From Candidatus Bilophila faecipullorum (lineage in GTDB: Bacteria; Desulfobacterota; Desulfovibrionia; Desulfovibrionales; Desulfovibrionaceae): a DNA stretch of 64,000 nucleotides. The DNA is taken from the NCBI GenBank assembly GCA_944326695.1, contig CALVEZ010000013.1:16984-80983 (forward strand), read 5' to 3'. Position 1 is the first letter of the stretch. Each line of letters begins with the position of its first letter. Under the pieces are notes generated by a model that worked only from the letters and a program-made list of their open reading frames with translations, was not told the DNA's origin and ran no database searches. Shown piece by piece: positions 33,811 through 42,154 of this stretch. The position numbers and the translations under genes are program-made.

Positions 33811-33855
33811 CTCTTAATCAGTTGGTTCGGTGTTCAAGTCACCGATGGCCCACCA
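33811..33855 (+). other. Right attachment site: 3' half of tRNA-Lys(CTT)
   Basis: The sequence reads as the anticodon loop CTCTTAA (33811-33817), anticodon-stem 3' strand, variable loop, a perfect T arm (CGGTG/CACCG with loop TTCAAGT, 33828-33844), the acceptor 3' strand ATGGCCC, discriminator A and CCA. The 5' half of a tRNA is absent upstream. This is what remains at one end of a prophage inserted in the anticodon loop of tRNA-Lys; the complete tRNA would be regenerated at the other end. Confidence 0.82.
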
Positions 33856-33865
33856 GCAAAAAACG

Positions 33866-33897
33866 GGGTTCCGATGCAAATCGGAACCCTTTTTTTG
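33866..33897 (+). terminator. Terminator of the tRNA-Lys locus
   Basis: Perfect 10-bp stem GGGTTCCGAT/ATCGGAACCC with a four-base loop and eight T, ten bases after the CCA end. Confidence 0.9.
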
Positions 33898-34366
33898 TTT
33901 TTGAGGGTGCCCGCCCCCGCTCGGCCATCTCTTTTTCAAGGTCGAGCTGCCGGGCGAAGAGAGGGTGGGAAAAGCCGTTTTCGGACGCAAAACGAGTGTC
34001 GTTCATAAAATAATCATTTAATTTAGGTTAGTTATGCGTCTTGAAAGATGGGCGCAAAAAAAGGCCCCAAGCGAATGGGCGCAGCGGCCCGAACGCGGCG
34101 CTTGCGGCCTTTTTTTGCACGTGGCTTCGGGGACAAGGGATGGAGATGTAAATAGAAAAAAAGAAGAAAGACGTAAGGTTGAAGAATGTCAGCAGGAGGA
34201 GTGGAGAGAAGGAGAAGGAGGGAAAAGAGAGGAGGAGGGAGGAGAGGGAGGGCTAAGTGGGCGTAAAAAAAGCCCCTTCACCGGATGCAAGACAAATGCA
34301 ACAGTGAAGGGGCTTTTTTGTAGGGGAAGACGGCTGAGTTTTTAGGCTAAGCGTCCGTATTCCTTA
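33898..34366. other. Intergenic stretch with two hairpins and a polypurine tract
   Basis: No supported gene. Holds a bulged hairpin flanked by A and T runs (34059-34117: AAGGCC/GGCCTT plus AAGCG/CGCTT), a 50-nt uninterrupted purine run on the plus strand (34203-34252) within a longer purine-rich region, and the tRNA-Leu terminator. Confidence 0.7.
34265..34319 (-). terminator. Terminator of tRNA-Leu, bidirectional
   Basis: Perfect 16-bp stem (34266-34281 with 34304-34319) flanked by A7 and T6, so it can stop transcription in both directions. It lies about 50 bp after the tRNA-Leu 3' end on the minus strand. Confidence 0.88.
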
Positions 34367-34453
34367 TGGTGCCCAGAGCGGGGATTGAACCCGCACAGCC
34401 GTGAGGCCGAGGGATTTTAAGTCCCTTGCGTCTGCCAGTTCCGCCATCCGGGC
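34367..34453 (-). tRNA. tRNA-Leu(TAA)
   Basis: 87 nt on the minus strand with encoded CCA. Acceptor GCCCGGA/TCTGGGC, anticodon loop around TTAAAAT giving anticodon TAA, a long class-II variable arm (CGGCCTCACGGCTG) and T loop TTCAATC. All class-II leucine tRNA features are present. Confidence 0.93.
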
Positions 34454-34709
34454 ATGGACAAAAGGAATACCCGTAGAGAAGCTGTGAGTCAACCTGACAG
34501 CCCTTTGGCGCGGATGCTGTGTCCTGCATGGCGACCGAGGGAAGCTTGGCCTTGAAAGTGAGACGTATATAAGGAAGGCCAACTGTGCTATATGCCGTTT
34601 CTTCCTATTGGGGGGAGGTGGAGGCCACTCACCCGTCTCGACGATCCTTTCAGAGGTAGAAGCCCTTGGCCGAACCGGTATCCTTGCGCGAAGGTCCGCA
34701 AAACGTTCT

Positions 34710-35366
34710 TTAAAAAAAGGGCAACATGTCGAGGGGATCATTGAGAATATGATCCGCACCCGCGGCCTTCAATTCTTCTGCGCCCCGGAAGCCCCATGCT
34801 GCGCCTAGGGCGAGCATATGGGCGTTGCGGGCGGTGTACATGTCCACATTGCTGTCCCCGAGGAACGCCGCTTCTTCCGGCATGACCTTCAGGTTGTGCG
34901 CGGTCTTGAGCGCACCGGTGGGGTCTGGCTTGTGGGGAAGGTCGGCGGTTGCGCCCTGCACGAAGGCGAAGGGTTTGCCCGGGAAATAGCGCTCCAGCAT
35001 CAGCAGTGTCCAGTCGTGCGGCTTGTTGGTGACTACTGCCATAGGGATGCCCTTGCCGCGCAGCTCGTCGAGCAGTTCCGGGATGTGCGGATAGGGGCGG
35101 GTCGTTTCGGCCCAACCCCGAGCATAATTTTCTCCCGTGCGCTTGACGAGTTCGTCCAGTGCGGGAGAGGTGTCCTCTCCGGCGGGCAGGGCGCGGATGA
35201 CCAGCGTGCGCAGGCCGTTGCCGACGAAATGGCGGTAGGCCTCCACGGGGTGGACGGGATAACCTGCGGAAGCCAGCGCACGATTGGTGGCGTTGGCCAA
35301 ATCTTTCAGTGTGTTCAGGAGCGTGCCGTCCAAATCGAAAAGGGCGGCTTTGAGTGGGGGCTTCAT
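34710..35366 (-). CDS. gph: HAD-family phosphatase, phosphoglycolate phosphatase type
   Basis: Encodes 218 residues. Motif I DLDGT (D11, D13), motif II VTNKP (about 118-122), the lysine of motif III (HKPDP, about 150) and motif IV GDSNVDM (about 171-177) are all present. A C1-type helical cap lies between motifs I and II. It would dephosphorylate 2-phosphoglycolate, formed mainly in DNA repair, or a related small phosphate ester in the cytoplasm. Substrate is inferred from family only. Confidence 0.85.
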   Translation of the reverse strand: MKPPLKAALFDLDGTLLNTLKDLANATNRALASAGYPVHPVEAYRHFVGNGLRTLVIRALPAGEDTSPALDELVKRTGENYARGWAETTRPYPHIPELLDELRGKGIPMAVVTNKPHDWTLLMLERYFPGKPFAFVQGATADLPHKPDPTGALKTAHNLKVMPEEAAFLGDSNVDMYTARNAHMLALGAAWGFRGAEELKAAGADHILNDPLDMLPFF

Positions 35367-35551
35367 GGCGATTCACCTTCCGGGCGCATGGAGTGGCCGC
35401 AGCCGCGCCCGCGAGGCAGCATGACAAAGGTCACCGTTGCTTTCAAGCCCTTGGCGCGGCCTGTGCCGAGCCTTGCATCCTTGCGCCGTTATGATAACCC
35501 TAGCCCGGCAATGGCGGCGGCGAGCTGCGGCATGGCGCGAAAAAGGGGGAG

Positions 35552-36397
35552 ATGATGGCGCAGGGCAAGGAACGGGCCGACGAGCTGGTGTTTGGGCAAG
35601 GGCTGGCGGAGAGCCGGGAAATGGCCAAACGGCTGATCATGGCCGGGAAGGTCGCGCTTGAGGAAGCGCCGGGCGTGCTGCGCAAGGTGGACAAGCCCGG
35701 CCACAAGTACCCCGTTGATACGGTCTTTTCGCTGGTCGGTATTGAGCGCTATGTCAGCCGTGGAGCCTACAAGCTTTTGACGGCATTGGAATATTTTAAG
35801 CTGGACGTGAACGGCTACGTCTGTCTGGACGCGGGAGCCTCCACGGGCGGCTTTACGGATTGCCTGCTCCAGCACGGCGCGGCCAAGGTCTACGCCGTGG
35901 ACGTAGGCCGGGAGCAGCTCCATGAGCGTTTGCGCCGCGATCCCCGCGTCGTGAGTATGGAAGGGACGAACCTGCGCACGGCTCCCGTGGAACTTTTGCC
36001 CGAGCCGGTTGATATGATCGTGGCTGACGTCTCCTTTATTTCCCTCACGCTGATCCTCCCGCCCTGCGTGCGCTGGCTCAAGGAAGGGGGCCTCGTCGCC
36101 GCGCTGGTCAAGCCGCAATTCGAGCTGGGGCCTCACCAGACCGACAAGGGCGTGGTGCGTGATCCGGCCCTGCGTCAGCAGGCTGTGGACAAGGTCCTTC
36201 TTTTTTGCCGCGAACGCCTCGGTCTTGCCTGTCTGGGGGTGGTGCCAGCTGCGGTCAAGGGCCCTAAGGGGAATCAGGAGTATATTGTTTGCCTGCGTCG
36301 TGACCTCGGCGGCGAGGGAGCTTCTTCTTCTTCTTCTTCTTCTTCTTCTTCTTCTTCTTCTTCTTCGGTCGCTTTGCTTGCCGAGTCACCAAGCTGA
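35552..36397 (+). CDS. tlyA: TlyA-family rRNA methyltransferase with a poly-serine tail
   Basis: Encodes 281 residues. An S4-type RNA-binding domain (about 5-65: ADELVFGQGLAESREMAKRLI) precedes an FtsJ-like SAM methyltransferase (GASTGGFTD at about 93-101, ADVSFISL at about 150-157). TlyA enzymes 2'-O-methylate 16S/23S rRNA; older annotations call them haemolysins. After the usual family end there is a run of 15 serines encoded by a TTC/TCT triplet repeat, then nine residues. Two ATGs in tandem; the first was taken. Confidence 0.87.
   Translation: MMAQGKERADELVFGQGLAESREMAKRLIMAGKVALEEAPGVLRKVDKPGHKYPVDTVFSLVGIERYVSRGAYKLLTALEYFKLDVNGYVCLDAGASTGGFTDCLLQHGAAKVYAVDVGREQLHERLRRDPRVVSMEGTNLRTAPVELLPEPVDMIVADVSFISLTLILPPCVRWLKEGGLVAALVKPQFELGPHQTDKGVVRDPALRQQAVDKVLLFCRERLGLACLGVVPAAVKGPKGNQEYIVCLRRDLGGEGASSSSSSSSSSSSSSSVALLAESPS
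36321..36366 (+). repeat. CTT trinucleotide microsatellite
   Basis: About fifteen uninterrupted CTT units near the 3' end of the tlyA-like gene, encoding poly-Ser. Gain or loss of units keeps the reading frame. Confidence 0.95.
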
Positions 36398-36457
36398 GGG
36401 GCTCCGCCGTCCGGCGCATTCTCTCCCACACCTTGAAAGTACAAAACGCCTCTTTGG

Positions 36458-36489
36458 AAAAGGCCCTGTGTTTACGGGGCCTTTTCTTT
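36458..36489 (+). terminator. Terminator after the tlyA-like gene
   Basis: 9-bp stem AAAAGGCCC/GGGCCTTTT with a 10-nt loop and T-rich 3' flank. Confidence 0.8.
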
Positions 36490-36873
36490 TGATGGAGGCC
36501 GTTCGGGTCTCAACAGAGGGCTGTGCCGTTGTGCTCGTTTGGCCTGTGGGCTGAGGGGTAAAAGAGAAGAAGTGCACTCTTTTTTCATACTTTCACAAAG
36601 GATAAGAGGAAAACACCTAGAAAGAAGTACCCATAGAAAAATGGGATAAGATTTTGAGATAAAAATCACGTGTGGATCGTTTCCTCGGGAAAATCCCCCC
36701 TTTATGGGGGCTGCCTGCAAGCCCTGCCTGCATCTCTCCCCTGACCTTAAAAGAGGGGCTTCTTCCCAGCGGCGTGGGCAAAACGAATGTCTTTCCTCGT
36801 CCCCTTTCCTTCTTTTGCTGACCTCATTTGAGAGCAAGAGCAGGAATACTCCAAAAGATGACGGCTTTTACAC

Positions 36874-36984
36874 GGGACAAAAATGTCTCGTGGGACAAAA
36901 ATGCCCCATGTAAGTATTCTTTGTAACCTGTTTGAATACTAGTTGATATGTTGTGAAGTCCATTTTGCGGGACATTCCTGTCCC
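36874..36984 (+). promoter_or_regulatory. Three copies of a GGGACA-N4-TGTCCC operator
   Basis: Copies at 36874-36889, 36892-36907 and 36969-36984. All have GGGACA, a 4-nt spacer (AAAA, AAAA, TTCC) and a right half TGTCTC, TGCCCC or TGTCCC; the last is a perfect palindrome. They lie 114-224 bp upstream of the sigma-54 element, where bacterial enhancer-binding proteins usually bind. Confidence 0.75.
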
Positions 36985-37097
36985 ATTGTGATGGAAAGAA
37001 CATACGGCAACCACCGGCGGCTCGGAAGAAAAATATGTATTGGTATCCCGGTTGATTACAGGGAAGAATGCCTTCTTCCCCGCTTCGGGGAAAGAAT

Positions 37098-37114
37098 TTG
37101 GCGCGACACTTGCT
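37098..37114 (+). promoter_or_regulatory. Sigma-54 (-24/-12) promoter of the permease
   Basis: TTGGCGCGACACTTGCT matches the consensus TTGGCACG-N4-TTGCT, with the invariant GG at 37100-37101 and GC at 37112-37113 spaced by ten bases. Transcription would start near 37125. Confidence 0.85.
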
Positions 37115-37266
37115 AGAAAAGAAACGCCTTTGGAGGGCACGCCCCCCGAAGCCGACGTTCGAGTTGAAGCGTCCTTTTTCGTCCAAAGCCGCGGTTCTGG
37201 CGGTGAACGAAAAAGGGCGAAAGAGAAACACTCTGGAAACGCCAAGACAACGAGGGACTTTTCATC

Positions 37267-38790
37267 ATGAGCAACACACCGGAAAAAAACGAAAACACGC
37301 GTGAAGAACTGAAAAAGACCATGAGCCCGGCGGAAGTCTGGGCTCTTGCCGTGGGTGCTATTATCGGTTGGGGCTGCTTTGTTCTCCCCGGAACGCGGTT
37401 CCTGCCCGATGCCGGCCCCCTCGGTAGCATTTTGGCCTTTCTCATCGGCGGCGGGCTTTTGTGCTTCGTCGCGCTGAGCTATAGCGTGCTCATCAAGGCC
37501 TACCCGGTGGCGGGCGGCTCCTTCACCTACGCCTATGTGGGCTTCGGCACCAAATGCGGCTTCATCTGCGGCTGGGCGCTCGTCCTCGGCTATCTCTGCG
37601 TTATCGCCGCCAACGGTACGGCTATGGCCCTGCTCAGCCGCGCGCTGTTGCCCGGTGTCTTTGACGTAGGGTATATGTATACCGTTGCCGGATGGGACGT
37701 GTACGCGGGCGAACTGGTCATGATGTCTGCGGTTTTCCTCTTCTTCGGTTTTATGAACCTTCGCGGCATGGACATGGCGAGCAGCTTGCAGCTTATCCTT
37801 GCCTTCGCCCTTGCCGGCGGCGTGCTGGTCCTTACGGTGGGTACCTTCTCCGCTGAAACCGCCAGCATCGACAACCTCTTCCCCCTCTTCGCCGAAGGCC
37901 GCTCCTCCTGGGCCTGCGTCATCTCCATCGTCGCCATCACGCCGTGGCTCTTCGTGGGCTTCGACACCATCCCCCAGACCGCTGAAGAATTCGACTTTCC
38001 GCCTGAAAAGTCCCGTCGCCTGATGCTCAATTCCATCATCTGCGGCGCGACGCTCTACGCTCTGGTGCTCCTTTCCGTGGCCGTGATCATCCCCTACACC
38101 GACCTGCTCGGCCAGAACCACACCTGGACCACCGGGGCCGTGGCGAACATGGCTTTCGGCAAGTTCGGCGGCGCCGTCCTCGCGATTCCCGTCCTCGCGG
38201 GCATCTTTACCGGTATGAACGGCTTCTTCATGGCCACCACCCGCCTCCTCTTCAGCATGGGGCGCGGCAAGTTCCTGCATCCCTGGTTCGTCAAGGTTCA
38301 TCCTCAGTACGGCACCCCCGTCAACGCCATTCTGTTCACCCTCGGCCTGACCCTCGTGGCCCCGTGGTTCGGTCGCTCCGCCCTCAACTGGATCGTCGAT
38401 ATGTCCGCCATGGGCACCGCGCTCGCCTATCTCTTCACCTGCATGACCGCCTACAAGTTTGTTGACCAGCATCCTGAAATCGCTCAGGCCCCTTGGGGCA
38501 AGCCCGTGGCCATCGTAGGCGGCTTCACTGCGGTAACCTGCTTCTTCATGCTCGCCGTTCCGGGTTCCCCCGCCGCCATCGGCGTTGAATCCTGGCTCAT
38601 GCTGTTCGTGTGGGTAGCCCTCGGCGCGGGCTTCTACTTCAGCCGGGCCAAGGAACTCAATGCCATCCCGCACGCCAAGATGCAGTACATGCTCCTTGGA
38701 ACGACCGACCGTCCCCTGCTTTTCGATACGTCGAAGCAGAAGGGTTTCGTGACGGAGGAAGAAGCCAAGCCCGCCGTTGAATTGAGCTAG
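37267..38790 (+). CDS. APC-superfamily amino acid permease
   Basis: Encodes 507 residues with about twelve hydrophobic segments. The first helix carries the APC-type unwound motif GAIIGWGCFVLPG (about 31-43), and the central ITPWLFVGFDTIPQTAEEF (about 224-242) matches a conserved substrate/coupling region of the family. An inner-membrane importer; substrate is not provable, but the neighbouring aspartase and LysR regulator suggest aspartate or a related amino acid. It has its own sigma-54 promoter and strong terminator. Confidence 0.85.
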   Translation: MSNTPEKNENTREELKKTMSPAEVWALAVGAIIGWGCFVLPGTRFLPDAGPLGSILAFLIGGGLLCFVALSYSVLIKAYPVAGGSFTYAYVGFGTKCGFICGWALVLGYLCVIAANGTAMALLSRALLPGVFDVGYMYTVAGWDVYAGELVMMSAVFLFFGFMNLRGMDMASSLQLILAFALAGGVLVLTVGTFSAETASIDNLFPLFAEGRSSWACVISIVAITPWLFVGFDTIPQTAEEFDFPPEKSRRLMLNSIICGATLYALVLLSVAVIIPYTDLLGQNHTWTTGAVANMAFGKFGGAVLAIPVLAGIFTGMNGFFMATTRLLFSMGRGKFLHPWFVKVHPQYGTPVNAILFTLGLTLVAPWFGRSALNWIVDMSAMGTALAYLFTCMTAYKFVDQHPEIAQAPWGKPVAIVGGFTAVTCFFMLAVPGSPAAIGVESWLMLFVWVALGAGFYFSRAKELNAIPHAKMQYMLLGTTDRPLLFDTSKQKGFVTEEEAKPAVELS

Positions 38791-38810
38791 AGCCTCCCTC
38801 CCCTGACCTG

Positions 38811-38848
38811 AAAGGAGCCGGAATCGCAATGATCCCGGCTCCTTTTTT
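38811..38848. terminator. Convergent terminator between permease and LysR genes
   Basis: AAAGGAGCCGG/CCGGCTCCTTT stem (38811-38821 with 38835-38845) followed by T residues; serves the rightward permease and possibly the leftward LysR gene. Confidence 0.88.
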
Positions 38849-38871
38849 GTGGTGGAAAAACGCCGTTCCCT

Positions 38872-39771
38872 TCAGCGGATGGCTTCCCAGAAATGTTCGA
38901 TGGAAACGCGGTGGACGTTCTTGTTGCGGTAGAGTTTGATGTCCACTTCCACGCTGAGGTCGGGGCGGTCCTCCCAGAGGCGGCGGATGGAGCCGCGTTT
39001 CAATTGCTCGCTGACCAGCGACTCCGGTACCCATGCCATGCCGAGCCCTTTTTCGAGCATTTTGATGATGCCCTCGCTGAGGCTGCTTTCATAAATCACG
39101 TCCAGTGCGCAGGGCGTTTTTTCGTAGAGCGGCAGGATGATCCGGTTGGCGAAGGAGAAGTTGCTGTAGGAGAGATAGGGGAGGGAAGAAGGGACCGGCT
39201 CAAGGCGTTGCGCCAGCGTGTTCCCCACCACGGGCAGGAAGCGTTCGCGGGCGATGGTGGCCGAGTCGATATGCGAGAGGAATTCACTGTCGGACTCGTA
39301 TTCGTCGAGCTTGTAGGTCAGCAGCATGTCCACCTGATTGTCCATGAGCGCGCAGAAATGCTCCTCCACGCTTTGCGGGAAGGGGTTGACCACGAAGGTC
39401 AGCCTTTCGCAGCGTTCCTTTACCTTGATGAGCAGATTGGGCAACACGTTGATGGACAGGGTAGGCAGGCTGATGATGCGGACCACGTTGTCGCGGCGCA
39501 GGGCGGAACCGGAAAATTCCCGTTTGGCTTCGGCCATGCGTTCGGCAATGTCACGGGCAATGGGCAGGAACTGCTCCCCCTGCGCGGTGAGCCGGATGGG
39601 GAGGGCGGTACGGTCGAAGAGCACGACGCCGAGCCACTCCTCCAGCGCGCGGATGCGGCGGCTGAAGGCGGGCTGGGTGACGTTCCGTTCCTGCGCGGCA
39701 TGGGAAAAGCTCTTGTGCCGATAGAGGCTGAGAAAGTCTTCAAGAAGTTTCTGGTCCACGTGGGGCTCCAT
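38872..39771 (-). CDS. LysR-family transcriptional regulator
   Basis: Encodes 299 residues from ATG 39771 (the reading frame extends further upstream but overlaps aspartase). N-terminal wHTH with the classic signature SFSHAAQERNVTQPAFSRRIRALEEWLGVVLFDR split at about residues 21-54, then a periplasmic-binding-like effector domain. It is divergent from the aspartase gene, 105 bp apart, and convergent with the permease, the usual position for a regulator of the adjacent gene. The RBS is weak, which suits low expression. Confidence 0.9.
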   Translation of the reverse strand: MEPHVDQKLLEDFLSLYRHKSFSHAAQERNVTQPAFSRRIRALEEWLGVVLFDRTALPIRLTAQGEQFLPIARDIAERMAEAKREFSGSALRRDNVVRIISLPTLSINVLPNLLIKVKERCERLTFVVNPFPQSVEEHFCALMDNQVDMLLTYKLDEYESDSEFLSHIDSATIARERFLPVVGNTLAQRLEPVPSSLPYLSYSNFSFANRIILPLYEKTPCALDVIYESSLSEGIIKMLEKGLGMAWVPESLVSEQLKRGSIRRLWEDRPDLSVEVDIKLYRNKNVHRVSIEHFWEAIR

Positions 39772-39800
39772 GCGTTTTGGACATGAGTCGATACGAAATA

Positions 39801-39810
39801 GGCAATTGCC
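39801..39810. promoter_or_regulatory. Palindrome in the LysR/aspA divergent region
   Basis: GGCAATTGCC is a perfect 10-bp palindrome midway in the 105-bp divergent interval; a candidate LysR operator. Only its position supports it. Confidence 0.4.
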
Positions 39811-39876
39811 ACCTGCCCCCTGCCTTCCTATAGTTGGCGCAACACGTTCTATTCGCACCAAACAGGAGAAACGTCC

Positions 39877-41265
<1,389 letters not shown>

Positions 41266-41282
41266 GAGGTTGAGGAAGACTG

Positions 41283-41386
41283 GGGGAGGGGAGAGGAAAA
41301 CTTTCTGGAGAAAGTTTTCCTCTCCCCTCCCCCAGACCCCCACCTCTCTCCTTTCAAAGACTTTCGTTTGGTGGGGAGGTAGCTCG
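41283..41386 (+). repeat. Dispersed 3'-end repeat, copy A, with long hairpin
   Basis: Starts with a perfect inverted repeat of about 25 bp (41283-41308 with 41313-41336, loop GGAG) right after aspA, then GGTCTGGGGG-type G/C-rich sequence, a GACTTTCGTTTGG block and the core GGTGGGGAGG (41376-41386). The reverse complement closely matches 63922-64000; a shorter relative is at 59956-60040. Probably a terminator-bearing element. Confidence 0.8.
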
Positions 41387-41685
41387 CCGGGAGTCCCTTT
41401 GGATGTGGGGAAAAGGAAGAGGTTCAGGAAAGGGCACTCGCGAGGGTCTTCGTGGGGGGGACGGTTTCCTTGGGGCGCGTCAACACGCGATACGATGTTG
41501 TTTTTTCGATGTGTTGCCCTGCACCCCGCCGGGGAGAAAGATTTTCTCCAGCCTCCCTGTAAAGGGGACTATGCGCGATAGTGCAGTCCCTAAGAAACAA
41601 GAGCGAAGTGAACAAGAGGGATTATTTCGGCATTCAGCCGCTGAAGAGGCGAATGCGTTGACGTCGGCGGCGTGAAAGCAAGGCA

Positions 41686-41764
41686 TTTCACCCGGCCTCT
41701 TCCTCCTCCCCCCATAGGCCGGGTGAAAACGCCCCGTTCCTCCCCCGGAACGGGGCGTTTCTTG
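41686..41764 (+). terminator. Tandem hairpins, the second a strong terminator
   Basis: First stem TTTCACCCGGCCT/AGGCCGGGTGAAA (41686-41698 with 41716-41728). The second, AACGCCCCGTTCC/GGAACGGGGCGTT (41728-41740 with 41747-41759), has a T-rich flank. They would block any read-through from aspA. Confidence 0.8.
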
Positions 41765-41833
41765 TATGGAGAAACAACTTTTCGCTAGGTGGGAGGTTCT
41801 TAAAAGCTTAAAGTTTTGCCTATATTATAAAAA

Positions 41834-41899
41834 CTCCTTTTGATTTGTCAGCACTGGCTCGCGGTCTGGCACCTGCAAACGGCAACAAATCAAAAGGAG
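41834..41899 (+). promoter_or_regulatory. Hairpin that buries a ribosome-binding site
   Basis: Perfect 15-bp inverted repeat (41834-41848 with 41885-41899), 36-nt loop. The 3' arm contains AAAAGGAG(G), the Shine-Dalgarno of the ORF starting at 41906, so folding would hide it. An AT-rich tract (TATATTATAA, 41821-41830) just upstream could be a -10 region. Confidence 0.6.
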
Positions 41900-41905
41900 G
41901 CCACA

Positions 41906-42058
41906 GTGGTCACGTTTGAAGTCTGGCCTGCACAAAGTGAAACTGTAAATGCCATGTGGCATCTGCTCCCACATACCGCAGACAGTTTTTCTATGGGGAA
42001 AAGAAGCGTGAGGTCGGCGAGGCCGTGCATGGAGGGTGCCAAGGGAAAGGGGCGATAA
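41906..42058 (+). CDS. Possible small protein behind a hairpin-controlled RBS
   Basis: A GTG start five to six bases after AAGGAGG opens 50 codons (begins MVTFEVWPAQSETVNAMWHLL, ends in a basic tail). No family recognised. GC-rich hairpins at 42074-42102 and 42117-42143 (with a T run) follow. The strong RBS within a perfect hairpin is the main support; it may equally be a regulatory RNA with an incidental frame. Confidence 0.4.
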   Translation: MVTFEVWPAQSETVNAMWHLLPHTADSFSMGKRSVRSARPCMEGAKGKGR

Positions 42059-42116
42059 TCCCTTGTTGTCGGAGGGCGGCGTCCCGGAATAAGACGCCGC
42101 CCGGTCGAGCGGCAAG

Positions 42117-42143
42117 GCGCGTCTCTCTGTGAGGCGCGCTTTT
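42117..42143 (+). terminator. Terminator after the small ORF
   Basis: GCGCG-CTC/GAG-CGCGC stem followed by TTTT; an additional 10-bp stem lies just upstream (42074-42102). Confidence 0.65.
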
Positions 42144-42154
42144 AAGATGCTTTT

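Larger units (their letters stand above)
1..33855. mobile_element. Right part of a contractile-tailed prophage integrated at tRNA-Lys
   Basis: A continuous run of virion genes (capsid, neck, sheath, tube, spike, tape measure, hub, baseplate, fibres) with endolysin and holin is followed by two leftward AT-rich genes and then a tRNA-Lys 3' half. To the right the composition turns GC-rich and all genes are ordinary chromosomal ones. The left end runs off the window, so terminase, portal, integrase and the other attachment site are not seen. Capsid and decoration proteins make a phage more likely than a headless tailocin. No frameshifted structural gene was noticed apart from the programmed-frameshift candidate, so the virion module looks intact. 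Confidence 0.88.
36490..37266. other. Long intergenic control region of the permease gene
   Basis: About 780 bp without a supported gene. The first 380 bp show nothing notable. From 36874 it carries three operator-like palindromes, an inverted repeat (37061-37068 with 37073-37080), and a sigma-54 promoter at 37098-37114; a leader of about 140 nt precedes the permease start. Confidence 0.75.
41266..41905. other. Intergenic region downstream of aspA with several hairpins
   Basis: About 640 bp. It holds copy A of a dispersed repeat (41283-41386), roughly 300 bp with nothing recognisable, two hairpins at 41686-41764, and the leader hairpin of a small ORF. No larger gene supported. Confidence 0.65.

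Noticed and set aside
36868..38829. A 653-codon minus-strand frame opposite the permease gene
   Set aside because: It is rich in His, Glu and Gly in the way antisense frames of GC-rich genes are, has no RBS, and the plus strand carries a clear transporter with membrane segments.
39834..39850. Second sigma-54-like element before aspA
   Set aside because: TTGGCGCAACACGTTCT has the GG but TC instead of the invariant GC at -12, so it fails the core rule; LysR-controlled sigma-70 transcription is more likely.
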